64,000 nucleotides of DNA, taken from Sphaerulina vaccinii. Taxonomy: Eukaryota > Ascomycota > Dothideomycetes > Mycosphaerellales > Mycosphaerellaceae. The number at the start of each line of letters is the position of its first letter. Positions within the stretch are counted from its first letter, which is position 1. The notes beneath the pieces are model-generated. The model searched no databases and was not told where the DNA came from. It saw only the letters and a list, made by a program, of their open reading frames with translations. The position numbers were made by a program, and so were the translations under genes. Shown here piece after piece: positions 1 through 9,732 of this stretch. The stretch covers positions 620,001-684,000 of the forward strand of contig JAKUDP010000009.1 of the NCBI GenBank assembly GCA_022570795.1. The letters are read 5' to 3'.

Positions 1-39
1 ACACTATTTCCCTGTAAGCTTTGATGGCGTGCATTTCAG

Positions 40-486
40 GTCGCTGGAGTCGGACTAACGATCGCTGTAGTGGGTGAAGGCATCATCGGCCTCTCCGACG
101 AGCAAGTCGCCAATATGGGTCTTCCGGATTCAATTCGAGGCAGAACAGATCCCACCAAGCATCTCTTCTTGGTAGGAGCTTTCCATCAGCTACACTGCCT
201 AGGCGTTCTACGCAAGCACACCATGACCTTGTTCCAAAAGCCAGAGTTCACAATAGGCGAAGCAACTTACCACCATACCATGCATTGTGTGGATATCCTG
301 CGCCAGGCTTTGATGTGCAATTCGGACTCAACTCTGATTAAGAAAGTTGAAGGTCAGTGGCCTGGGGATGGCCAGATTCTCCAGTGTCGCAATTTCGAGG
401 CGTTGACACAATGGACAACCGAGCATGCCTACATCTCCGCGCCCGACCTTCCAGAAGACGTGTTTCCTGCGGTAGGGCATTCATAG
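40..486 (+). CDS. UstYa-like (DUF3328) oxidase, 3' exon, 5' end outside window
   Basis: This is the last exon of a gene that begins upstream of the window. The frame is open from a probable acceptor (CAG ending at 39) to the TAG at 484-486, and an in-frame TGA at 22-24 shows that a spliced exon precedes it. Two HxxHC motifs are visible: HQLHC, and MHC within HHTMHCVD about 35 residues later, followed by a leucine/cysteine segment. These motifs define the UstYa family, membrane-anchored oxidases that cyclise or hydroxylate peptides in fungal RiPP and some NRPS pathways. The usual N-terminal membrane anchor is not in the window. A repeat-peptide precursor lies 3.4 kb downstream on the same strand, and an MFS exporter follows. 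The family call is confident; the pathway role is inferred. Confidence 0.82.
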   Translation, partial: VAGVGLTIAVVGEGIIGLSDEQVANMGLPDSIRGRTDPTKHLFLVGAFHQLHCLGVLRKHTMTLFQKPEFTIGEATYHHTMHCVDILRQALMCNSDSTLIKKVEGQWPGDGQILQCRNFEALTQWTTEHAYISAPDLPEDVFPAVGHS

Positions 487-830
487 CAAAGGCTTGGATG
501 TAGACATTGTGAATAGCTCGTCAACACATTTGAGTCTGCCGAATCTCTATTCCCCCTTTGGGACGATTGGTGTGAAAGTGATGGCCTTGTCGCAACATGG
601 TAGCTGAAGGAGAGAGGGAGAGAGCAAAAGTCGCAGTAGGCGGAGAATGCTGAATAAGCATGTTGGTGTCACCTCACCGAGTCACCTCCGATAACACAAA
701 CTCGCGCTGCTGGTGGCCGCACGTCGAGCTGATCTTGACTATGTGTCATTGGTCGTAGACACTAGTGAAAATGGGTTGCATGTCAAGATTCAGTACTGCT
801 CACCTAAAGCATCTGCCCGCCTTCTAAATC
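487..830. other. Intergenic stretch
   Basis: 3' flank of the UstYa-like gene and promoter of the next gene. A short purine-rich run (gagagagggagagagc) occurs near 611-627. I see no other feature. Confidence 0.5.
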
Positions 831-1481
831 ATGGCAAAGACAAGCTCATCACCACAACCAAGCATGAAACCTCTACCCATAGTGCACATCAACGGATTTC
901 CAGGCACCGGCAAGCTCACGATCGCAGGCAAGCTCGCCGCTCGACTGAACATCCTCTTTGAGGACCTCTCAATCGAGCAAGCTGCGCCACCTAATTCTGC
1001 CCGGCTGGTCCACAATCATCTCCTCATTGATCCGGCCAATGCTGTCCTGCACAGGACACAACCAGGTTACCAAACTCTACGTAAAGCAATAAGAGACGCT
1101 GTGTTCACGAGCCTTGTCGAGGAAAGGTCAACATACGAAGCAATCTATATCTTCACAGATTGGCAATCTGGAGATGCCACTGGCAGTTCAGTCTGCGAGG
1201 AATTCTGTACTATGGCAAAAGCACGAGGCTCTGTTCTCATTCCTATCATCATCAAGTGCAATGAAGAGGAGAACGTGCGCAGACTGGCAGGCACGGAGAG
1301 ATCGAAACATGGCAAGATTACCGATGTTGACTTGCTTCTGCAGTTCAGAAAGCAAGTAGACCCGCCCCCAGTATTCCGGTTCGACGACCATGAGCATAGA
1401 ATCGAGGTTGATGTCACGGATATGAGTGCCGAAGAGGCAGCTGATGTCATGTTCACACATGTCGTCAAGTTAGTTTCGTGA
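831..1481 (+). CDS. P-loop NTPase, AAA_33/kinase-like
   Basis: Single-exon protein of 216 residues. A Walker A motif, GFPGTGKLT, lies at about residues 22-30 just after a hydrophobic strand (LPIVHIN), so the nucleotide-binding site is close to the N terminus. A later strand ending in FTDW may carry the Walker B-like acidic residue. Size and layout match small P-loop kinases and phosphotransferase-like proteins of the AAA_33/zeta-like group, often annotated as ATP-binding protein in fungi. A start at residue 12 (MKPLPIV) is possible. The substrate is unknown. It lies between the UstYa-like gene and the asparaginase, but nothing in it ties it to peptide maturation. Confidence 0.65.
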   Translation: MAKTSSSPQPSMKPLPIVHINGFPGTGKLTIAGKLAARLNILFEDLSIEQAAPPNSARLVHNHLLIDPANAVLHRTQPGYQTLRKAIRDAVFTSLVEERSTYEAIYIFTDWQSGDATGSSVCEEFCTMAKARGSVLIPIIIKCNEEENVRRLAGTERSKHGKITDVDLLLQFRKQVDPPPVFRFDDHEHRIEVDVTDMSAEEAADVMFTHVVKLVS

Positions 1482-1799
1482 GCTTGATTGTTTGGTTTGT
1501 GAATAGTAGGTTTATTGAGCTATAACGTGGGATGTCGCCTTGTATATAGCGATTGTATGGCATAAACTGGTTCGAGCTCTTCAAGAACGTCATAAGTTCT
1601 CCACGGTGCTGAGTTCGACAAGGTGCGTATACTGCGCAGCATATGTTGGGCCAGCTAAAGACCAGCCATTGCTATCACTATATCGAAGCACAAGACACAA
1701 CAAACTGCTGGCCCATGTCATCTGGACTCTAGATGTCTCGTAACTCGTACAGTCTGAGATAAGATGTGATGCTAAGCTAGGTACAAAGCTGGTTGATGG
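1482..1799. other. Intergenic, convergent 3' ends
   Basis: Shared 3' flank between the P-loop gene and the asparaginase gene. I see no feature in it. Confidence 0.5.
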
Positions 1800-3452
1800 C
1801 TATGACAGACTTGTTTGTAGGGTTTTCGCAAGCTCTCGTGCCCTCTCGACCAGACGGGGCAAGTTGCTGGCCCGTGGACCAGCTCGCATAGAAATATGCC
1901 TCGAGTATGTTGTATGGAACCTTGCAGGACACGGGAATTGAACGGGCTCTTCATGATAGTCGTAGTTCTCCAAGAGCATCTGCCCTCTCCCGATGAAGTG
2001 AATAGCAATGCGCGGGCGCGAGTTCGCCGAGAAAGTGCTTGCGCTCTGCGCCAGAGCGACATCGTCAGACTGAGATGGCTCTGAAGCACTATCTCTGCGA
2101 GGATGCAACCAAGCCCAGACTGACTCGGTCGTGGGTGAAGTATAGCCAAGCTGCTTGGTCACTGTGCCCAAGCTTTCCATTGATGTATGAGGTGCAATCA
2201 GTATCTTGTCTCCTTCAGCTATACAGCTGCAACAGGGTTTCTCATGCGCAGCCATCAATGCTTGCGATGTGGAGCTCAGAGTCTTGAATATTTCGTCGAA
2301 GGTATGGGGATCCAAGTCCATCAGGTTTGTATGATGTAGCATCTCCATCGTGACTTGAGCATCGATCGTGGGGTACTTGGCGTAACCTAACCTGAAATGA
2401 GGTGTCTCGAGTGAGACTAATTTGTTCAGGTGAGTAAGAGAGTTTGGAATAATGCCTGCCCAAACAGGACCATCTGAGTGCCCACGAGCAACAGCGAAAG
2501 TCCTCGCATTGCAAATGGTGGCGTTGTCTCCTGTCTTGGTCACGGCTACAACGCCACAAGAAGACTCGATGCTTAGAGTCGCCGAAGCTTGAAGCGCCTT
2601 CTGTACCGCAGTGGTCAAGGAGATACCAGCATGATAGCCGTTTGCGATGCAGCTGGCAACGCGTGACTTGAGGATTGCCTCTCCGCTCCCACTGCTGTTC
2701 CCATCCTCAGCTTGGTCTTAGTGAGATCACATCAGATCATTTGCTGACTTACCACACTATGCTGATATCTTCATCCGCGTATATGCCAGCTCCGATGACC
2801 GCAGTGTCTCCGATCCGTCCAATGGCTTTGAACATTGTACCTCCAGTGGAATTGCCTGCTGCTAGATTGCCTTTCAGGTCCAGTGCCACAGCCCCTACAG
2901 TCCCGTGATGCTCGGCATTCAGATGACGGTGCTTATGCAAATTGGTTTTCCAGTATGTTTGTTTTTCAGCCACTGTGTAGTGCGCATTATCTACCATCGC
3001 GAGGCCATGAGATGCGGCTAAGACGTCAGTATTTGGACCAACGACAAAGGCCGCGCCCGGATCATCGAGGAGGGCTTGTGCCAATCGTATTGGATTCTTC
3101 GTTCGTTGTACACCGGCAACAGCCCGGTACTCGCTGGAATGTCCATCGATGACAGCTGCCTCCAGCTAGAGAAACTATCAGCGTGCGAAGCTGGTGGAGT
3201 GAGACCATGACATACCTCGTGCCCACCAGCGATGTTAAGTGAGGCGCCTTTCCCTGCATTGAAATATGGACAGTCCTCGAGGGCGGCGGTCACATCCACT
3301 ACGACATCTAAAGCAGACGCTCCAAGCCTTAGCCGTTCGGTCGAATCAGCAGCCAGCTCTCGAAGAAATTGGCATATGTTTTCGGTAGAATCTGAGTCTC
3401 CTCTGTACGATTCGCCTGCACCTGCGTGCAGGACAACTGAGAAAGGTGCCAT
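1800..3452 (-). CDS. Ntn-hydrolase asparaginase / isoaspartyl peptidase (T2) with C-terminal extension
   Basis: Exons 3452-3216, 3165-2753 and 2694-1800 (introns of 50 and 58 bases) give 514 residues with correct phases. The N-terminal part has the asparaginase-2 signatures LHAGAG, FNAGKGA and LEAAVIDG. The nucleophile is the Thr of HGTVGAVALD, before which the precursor would cleave itself; GNSTGG and SGEAI follow. Family members hydrolyse L-asparagine or isoaspartyl dipeptides. Typical proteins are about 300-350 residues, so this one is 150 or more longer. The extra part, from about residue 340, contains a CCSC cluster and a region rich in His and Arg, and I do not recognise it. It may be a fungus-specific tail or a second domain. 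The enzyme call is confident; the tail is unexplained. Confidence 0.85.
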
Positions 3453-3905
3453 CGTAGGGGTCGTTGTGCTGCTCTAGGTTGTGTCTTGGCAATGCTTCAG
3501 CATCTTCAACAACAAGCAGATCAACCTTGAGCATGTTTCTGAGGTACATTGCCAGAGGCTCTTGGCCTATGGTCGGCCGCACCAACGGTCCGGAGGATGC
3601 ATCCCATTGGGTACGGCCAGCCATAGAGCTCCAACCGTAGTGCCACCCACCAGCAGAGACAGCATCGCTCTGGAAGCAAAGGCTGCAGTACGAGTCCAAG
3701 GCCCAAAAACGTCACAAGACATCCTCTTACATATATGGCTGGCACAGGTCCTTAGCATCCTATTCGCACAAGAAGCAAACGAGCGAAAGCAGTCTCCTTA
3801 ACTAGAGCCTACCAACGACAGACCAAGTATGATGAGAAAACCATTTGCTGGCATGATCAGACCTAACAAGCCCAGCAGATTCAATCAACCTCACGATCTA
3901 TCAAA
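3453..3905. other. Divergent promoter region
   Basis: Lies between the divergent start codons of the asparaginase and the repeat-peptide precursor, so it probably carries promoters for both. ORFs here have no family features and look like noise. The leader just before 3906 (gatctatcaaaATG) has a normal fungal start context. Confidence 0.5.
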
Positions 3906-4316
3906 ATGAAGACCTCGATTCTCTACAGCGTCTTTGCGGCCTCTATAGCTCTGGCTGCTCCTCTGATGGAGCGAAACGAGCTCGCATGCGTTGCCCGTGG
4001 AGATATGGCGTGCACCGGCCTTGCAAAGCGCAACGAGCTCGCATGCGCTGCCGACGACATGGCCTGCACTGGTCTAGCAAAGCGCAACGAGCTGGCATGC
4101 GCTGCTGATGATATGGCCTGCACTGGTCTCGCGAAGCGCAACGAGCTGGCTTGCGCTGCTGACGATATGGCCTGCACTGGTCTTGCGAAGCGCAACGAGC
4201 TGGCTTGCGCTGCTGGCGACATGGCCTGCACTGGTCTGGCTGAGCTGGTCGCAAAGCGAGACGAGCTCGCATGCGTTGCCCGTGGAGATATGGCTTGCAC
4301 CGGTCTGGCTGAGTAA
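3906..4316 (+). CDS. Secreted Kex2-processed repeat peptide precursor (RiPP/KEP-like)
   Basis: Intronless protein of 136 residues. A signal peptide (about residues 1-18, cut after LAA) and a short PLMER linker precede six repeats beginning at residues 24, 43, 61, 79, 97 and 119. The consensus unit is NELACAADDMACTGLAKR. Five units end in Lys-Arg, the Kex2 cleavage signal, and the last ends at the stop. Units 1 and 6 carry VARGD in place of AADD or AAGD, and unit 5 has an extra ELVA before its KR. Each released peptide would be about 16 residues with two cysteines seven positions apart. The layout matches UstA-type dikaritin precursors and Kex2-processed repeat proteins. Unlike known dikaritin cores it has no Tyr. 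It lacks the WC...CW signature of alpha-pheromones. Confidence 0.82.
   Translation: MKTSILYSVFAASIALAAPLMERNELACVARGDMACTGLAKRNELACAADDMACTGLAKRNELACAADDMACTGLAKRNELACAADDMACTGLAKRNELACAAGDMACTGLAELVAKRDELACVARGDMACTGLAE
3975..4313 (+). repeat. Six coding tandem repeats of 54-66 bases
   Basis: Units begin at 3975, 4032, 4086, 4140, 4194 and 4260. Units 2-4 are 54 bases, unit 1 is 57, unit 5 is 66 and unit 6 is 54. Differences are mostly silent. The central copies are almost identical, which suggests recent duplication or gene conversion. Confidence 0.9.
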
Positions 4317-5051
4317 GGGACTGGTTGATGGAGATGGAGATGGCACCTGTGCGGTGAGTTGGCAGCTCAGTGGATGCTGTTGATTGCGTTGGCAGCTCGA
4401 AGGATGCAGTTGATCGGGGTTCGAGTTCGGGCGAGGAGGTGGAGGATACAATGAGATTGCAGATCTTTGCGAGTGCTGTGATCCAGAGGTCATGTGACAT
4501 ATCTCAGCGTGCCAAGTTACAAGGTTGTCCGCCAATTTCGTCACTTCACACATCTCACATCTCCACATCATAGCCACTCCTGAACCAGTATAAATCCTCA
4601 GCTGTACCACTGCTTCGCAGCGTAGCATCGGGCCTCCATCAAACTGAGGCCATCTTCACGCGCTGTATTCCGGGATATGACTGCCCCACACCGGTGTCTT
4701 TACGAGCCGAGAGATGCGACCACCTTCCGATTCAATTCAAGCTGCGTTGTGAAGGACCCGCCGAGCGCACGAAGGATGAGGGTAGAGCCTCGGAGCATGT
4801 TCTAATTTGATATTATTGTACCTGACCACTCGTCCTCCTGCAGTCATGCATTACTAGGCACGCGACCTCGAGCGTCCATTGCGGACTTTCAGGGCGCCTA
4901 GCTGAGACATACAGACTTCCTTATCTCATGCGCCTCGCAGGACTCAGCTCTAAGCATCGGAAGGATGCGTGGCATAACACTATATATGCTTGGTATATAT
5001 GCTTGGTTCGCCGAGCATATCTGAAGGGTTCACAGGTGGCCCATTGGCTTC
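4317..5051. other. Intergenic, promoter of the C2H2 gene
   Basis: Holds the 3' flank of the precursor gene and the promoter of the zinc-finger gene. A TATA-like gtataaatc is near 4589 and a duplicated TATA block is at 4981-5006. I see no coding sequence. Confidence 0.5.
4981..5006 (+). repeat. Perfect 13-base tandem duplication containing TATATA
   Basis: The unit tatatatgcttgg occurs twice head to tail, 46-71 bases upstream of the ATG at 5052. Both copies contain a TATA-box-like core, so the duplication may double the core promoter of the zinc-finger gene. Confidence 0.7.
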
Positions 5052-5987
5052 GTGATGGATGGCATATACCCCTGCGGCGAGCCTGGCCTACAAGCTGATG
5101 CTCTTTTCTCAGACTATTCTCTGATGGACTTTGAACTATGGAATGAGCCCGATTTGTCAGAATTGCTTCACGAAAGCAAGGCCGCGTTTTCCACCTCTTC
5201 TGGTCTGGACCACAGCATTAGCTACATCACCAACAAGGAGGGCAGTCATGAGTCGCTAGGCTGCAACAGCGACAGTGGCAGCTCTCGCACACCCGAGAGT
5301 GGCTACACCACTCCAGCTACTTCACTTGCAGACTTCGAGACTGGTGAGCCGCACGCGCAACGATCGAGCCTCGTCAGCCATAGGTCGATTCGAACGAGGA
5401 AGCCCGCATGTTCTCGAAAGTCCTCATCCAGCAGCACGGATCAATACGGAGATAGCATACCTGAAACTGACTTACGACCCGGGAGCCGCGAATGTACAGA
5501 CAATGCCTACACACCGAAAGCCGATGCTACTGAAGAATGGCGACCGGATGATCTTTTCGAGATTGGCTATGTCGACAAGTATGGCGACTGGCGATGCAAG
5601 TTTGAAGGTTGCAAGTCAGAGCGGACATACGAGCGAGCTTGTGATCTCCGCAAGCACTACAACGGGCATGTCAGGCGATACTTCTGTGAAGAAGACGATT
5701 GCAAATGGGGAACTCTTGGCTTCACTAGTAAGAAGGATCTGGAGAGGCATCTGGCGACTCACAACCCAAAATTTCGATGTCCAGCAATTGAGTGCGATCG
5801 GACCTTCAGTCGTGCAGGTATGTGCAACCTTCCAAGGCTTGTTGACACTTAGACACAGCGGTCTTCTAAGGCGTTGCTGACTGCATTCTGAGCAGATAAT
5901 ATGCAACACCACTTTCGGACCATTCATCAAAGTTTGCGAAACAACTTGTTTAGCCGTCCATGTCGACGTTCCAGCCGAGTATCATGA
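5052..5987 (+). CDS. C2H2 zinc-finger protein, likely transcription factor
   Basis: Exons 5052-5817 and 5896-5987 (78-base intron, GTATGT...GCAG) encode 285 residues. The N-terminal 170 residues are acidic, then Ser/Thr-rich with no fold visible, as in activation regions. From about residue 182 there are three zinc fingers: CKFEGC with H..H in LRKHYNGH, CEEDDC with HLATH, and CPAIEC followed by SRADNMQHHFRTIH. The last finger is completed only by splicing, which supports the intron. The protein ends shortly after it. It sits between the repeat-peptide precursor and an MFS exporter and could be a local regulator, but it is not of the Zn2Cys6 type usual in ustiloxin-like clusters. Confidence 0.85.
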
Positions 5988-6593
5988 GAAGTACAAGTAG
6001 CAGCCACATGGTGACTACAGCACGAAGTGAGAAGCCCATGTCACATCAAACTATGATCCGACGAATATACCAGCCAAACAGCTTGTGTAATTATCCGGAC
6101 AATCCATGACGTGAGCAGGAAAAGCTATGATGGGGACCTCGTAGAGTAGAGCTACCTGTGCATAACATTACCGCCAGTATATACGGATATCGAGCGAGGT
6201 ATTGCAGGTCCTTATGATCTGATGGTGGTCTACATTCGATATTGGTTTAATGGCTCTGTCTCCAAGTATAGCATACCAAACTCAGCACATAATATGACTC
6301 CCGGTGGGCTGTAAGTCATACATACAGTATCGCGACACGCTCACGTCTCATGGCTGTACTGTAGGTCTATCTCGTTCGTCTTTCAGCCAGCCCAGCTGCG
6401 GCGGCAAATCCTGCCGCTTTCACTTTCTACGGCCTCCCGCAGGCTTAGGCCAGACTACATCAATAATGTGGCATAAGCAGCCGGCCTGCTGCAGCTCCAC
6501 GATCCGCCGAACATCGAGCAACTCCTGTCCTTTGCATTATTATCCTGTCGAAGCAGTAATCTCATGACCTTGGCTACACGTACTCTACCTGCC
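5988..6593. other. Intergenic stretch
   Basis: 3' flank of the zinc-finger gene and promoter of the MFS gene. Short ORFs show no family features. Nothing else was seen. Confidence 0.5.
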
Positions 6594-8703
6594 ATGGAAG
6601 ATGCACAATGGCGGCGACGCTCGATGCTAGTCTCAGCAATCATGCTATCCAACTTTGTAAGTAACTCACCAGCCGTATCGTGATGAGATGCTGATCAAGA
6701 AACGTACATAGTTGATTGCCCTCGACTCCAGCTTCTCATCATCTACAAACCTGTCCATCGCCGCAAAATTCAATTCTGCAAACGAGGCAACAAGACCAGT
6801 AAATTGCTTTCTGATTGCTTCTCTTGTTTCGCAACCTCTTTTTGCAAGAATCTCAGATCAAGTTGGAAGGAGGGGACCATATATTTCTGCTACTTTGATT
6901 TTCACGTTAGCGAATGCCTTGAGTACGACCGCAGGAGACTGGACCTGGTTGCTTCTGACTCGAGGGCTCTGCGGAATCGGTGTTGGAGGGATGCTTGGAC
7001 TTGGTAGGTACTTGTCGCCGGATATGGTATGGCATGTTGCTGATTTTCGGGATGCTACTGTAGGATCAATAACTTTGACTGATGCAGTGGGATTGCAACG
7101 ACGGCCGTATTACCAGTCTTTGGGATATATCGTTTATGGGACAGGATCAGGGTCGGTCAACGGTGGACGCATGTCTCGTACTCGCATTGATGGCTGCTGA
7201 TATTGGCGTAGCATAGGAGCTGCAGTTGGTGGTGCGATTGTGCAGCGTCTGAGTTGGCGATGGATCTATGGAGTATGAAGACAACGAGTTGTTGACAGGC
7301 GAGCCGGCTGACATGTCACAGATCCCGGTACCGTTTGCTATAGCAGCAACGATTCTGATCTCTGCTTATGCGCCAGGGCGAGTGCATTCCGAGAAGTCCT
7401 CTATGCAATCAGGCGTTGGTGTCCTTGTGGAATCTGTTAAGGCTTTCGACTGGCCAGGCGCTGCTGCATTGGTAAGCCTTTTGACTTTGAATTGTTTTGA
7501 TTAAACTCACTGAACAAGTGATAGACTACCGCTTTAAGTAGCTTGTTCCTGTTCCTAGCCATGGGAGGTGATAGCTATCCATGGACACATCCGGCTGTGC
7601 TGTCAGCAGGTGTTGCGTTTCTGGTTTCCACGGTCATACTGCTCCGACTCGAATCCCGCGCCGAGAAACCGCTCATCCACGTCCGCCTTCTGTGCAGCTT
7701 TCCTGTTCGCAACATCTTGGTAGTAGGATTTCTGCTCAATATGATTAATTACACAGCAAGTTACCTGCCACTTCTATATCAGTGATCGATCCCCACTGAC
7801 AATGACAAGGTCATGTACTATGCACCAATGTTCTTCCAAACGGTGTTGCTCGACACTCCAGAACAAGCGAGTGCGAGATTGACGCTTCCGTCTTTATCTT
7901 TCACGATCGTGAGCGCTTTGTCGGCGTACATGATCGCACGACTTGGAAGCCCCGGTCCCACTCTTTACGCCAGCCAACCTTTCCTGGTCATCGGAACAGG
8001 ATTATTAGTCCTAGTGGCTGGAACTGCTTGGTCATACCAACTCGACAAAGTAGTATATACTCTTCTGCTCGGTCCGCCGGTAATAGGCGCAAGCATGCTC
8101 GCCCCAAGCGCATTAATGGTGTTATTGCATCAAACTGCCCCTGAGAATCACGCTTCGGTGAACAGCAACTTTATCCTTGCTCGATCTTTGGGGTTCTTTG
8201 GAGCAACTGCTATAGGATCCACACTGCTGCACACCACATTCAAGCACTTTGTGACCAAGATGGATCTGTCGCCGAACGAGCTCAATGTAAGGCCAGAAGC
8301 TGTCCTTGCCGCGGCCCACAAACTGACGACTGATCAGATGGTCATGAAAGTCCGCAAGGATGTCGCGCTTATACAAAAGTTACCAATCGACTTGCAGGCT
8401 AAAGGTATGAAATCATCGAGCCAGTACGAGGTACCATGCTAATCTTCCGCAGTGCAAAGGCTTTTCGCCGATGCGTTGCTTTCTGTTTTCGCTCTGGCAT
8501 TGTGTGGGGCATTAGTAATCGTTCTGGCTCTTGTTCGAGTGCGTCCCGCAGATGCATTCGCAAACAATTGTGCTGTGTCGAGATGGTCGGAACGAGATTA
8601 CGTTGATGGCCCTGGAGACTCTGAAGACACCGCTATGATAGATTTCGGTGAGGCGTCGTCCAAGGAGGCGGCAAGCGCCAGAGCGAAAGCTCAGCATGTG
8701 TAG
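6594..8703 (+). CDS. MFS exporter, DHA2/Vba-like 14-TM drug or toxin efflux family
   Basis: In raw frames this looks broken, but eight exons restore one frame: 6594-6656, 6712-7003, 7064-7151, 7212-7272, 7322-7471, 7525-7755, 7810-8404 and 8453-8703, giving 576 residues. Visible motifs are the DHA2 start LIALDSS, motif A in RISDQVGRRGP, a motif C-like GSGIGAAVGGAI, WRWIYG, and a late YYAPMFFQ membrane segment. Length and repeated hydrophobic segments fit 14-TM transporters that export drugs, siderophores or secondary metabolites, or carry basic amino acids at the vacuole. The intron after 7755 begins with GC, not GT. Its position beside the peptide precursor suggests product export, which is inference. 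Exon 3/4 splice sites (GTCGGT donor) are the least certain. Confidence 0.8.
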
Positions 8704-8928
8704 GCGCTACGCGATAGTGATCTGCGTATGCCTGTGCCACTAAACCTTGCTGATGAAGTCCTATCGCAAGTCCAAGGGTGTTCTCCAGCTAGATCTCCGG
8801 TATTCTGCAGCCCTGCATTCTTCGAGGATGTGTAGCATTGGGTTGTCCTGTGTGTAGTGTGCGGCATCACGATACAAAACCCCCTCGAGACCAGTCAATC
8901 GTCTTGTCGTCGGCAATGCGATTTCCAT

Positions 8929-9732
8929 CTAGGCTGGAGTTGAAGCCTTGGGCGCCGTGTTTGTCCCAAACGTCAAAACGGTCTTCTCCCAATCCTCCAC
9001 AATCATGCGCTCCAAACCCCTACACCTCGCCTCCTCAGCCAAATAAACATAATAATTTCCTCCACGACTCGGATGCGAGAATCTGTGGCCGCCATTAATA
9101 CCTTTCCACTCAACCTGATCCTTCTTGAACCCCAATCTGGCAAGCGCAACCTGAATGATTAACCACCCATTCCGCCCGCCACCATGATCAGGCGTATTCT
9201 CGATGGAGGACAGATAGTACGTCACTTCCAGTCTCGTTATAGCAGCTAGCTTTGTTCGAGCTCTAGATAGAGAGGCCCGTTCGAGACGTGTTGAGATATC
9301 GCGGGCCGAGTTGAGTGGGACTGTCAAGTGGAAGTGATTGAGAGTGTAGTATAGTAGGAGAGATTCTTGGCGAATCTTTCGACAAGACCTTGTCAGACCC
9401 GGTTGAAGGGCCAGCAGATTTGCGCCATCTTTGGGCTTTGTGAGAGCGTGAAGATGTGCTCTTTCTTTTTGTACTGTGAGGGCGTATTCGTAGATCAGGT
9501 TCCTGAGTTCTGGTGAGATTCGTAGAAGTGGCGAACTTTCTCTGATGGTCTGATCTGTGTCCATTGTGGTTGGAAACTTGTTTTCAACATGGCAATGCGT
9601 TGTTGTTGTTGATGTTTGAAAACCTGCTGGAGGACTTGGTTGCTTTGTTTGATAGCTGAGATTGAGTTTCGGCATGATCTCAATGAAGCTAGCTAATATA
9701 GGCAGTTCGGTAGCCCAATATTGTCGAAACAT
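8929..9732 (-). CDS. 2EXR-domain (F-box-like) protein
   Basis: Open frame of 267 residues. The conserved fungal 2EXR motif LLRISPELRNLIYEYAL lies at about residues 69-85. It is followed by a CRKIRQE segment and a basic middle part, the usual layout of these lineage-expanded proteins, whose function is unknown. In relatives the motif lies close to the N terminus, so the true start is probably the Met at 9564 (MDTDQT), giving 211 residues. Starts at 9675 and 9732 are also possible. The end at 8929 is clear. Confidence 0.7.
   Translation of the reverse strand: MFRQYWATELPILASFIEIMPKLNLSYQTKQPSPPAGFQTSTTTTHCHVENKFPTTMDTDQTIRESSPLLRISPELRNLIYEYALTVQKERAHLHALTKPKDGANLLALQPGLTRSCRKIRQESLLLYYTLNHFHLTVPLNSARDISTRLERASLSRARTKLAAITRLEVTYYLSSIENTPDHGGGRNGWLIIQVALARLGFKKDQVEWKGINGGHRFSHPSRGGNYYVYLAEEARCRGLERMIVEDWEKTVLTFGTNTAPKASTPA

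Noticed and set aside
3906..4316. Alpha-factor-type mating pheromone precursor
   Set aside because: The signal peptide and KR repeats fit, but the cores have no WC...CW signature and no terminal Trp, so a generic Kex2 repeat or RiPP precursor is the safer call.
6594..8703. MFS pseudogene with many stops
   Set aside because: Raw frames look broken, but seven introns in correct phases restore a complete transporter.
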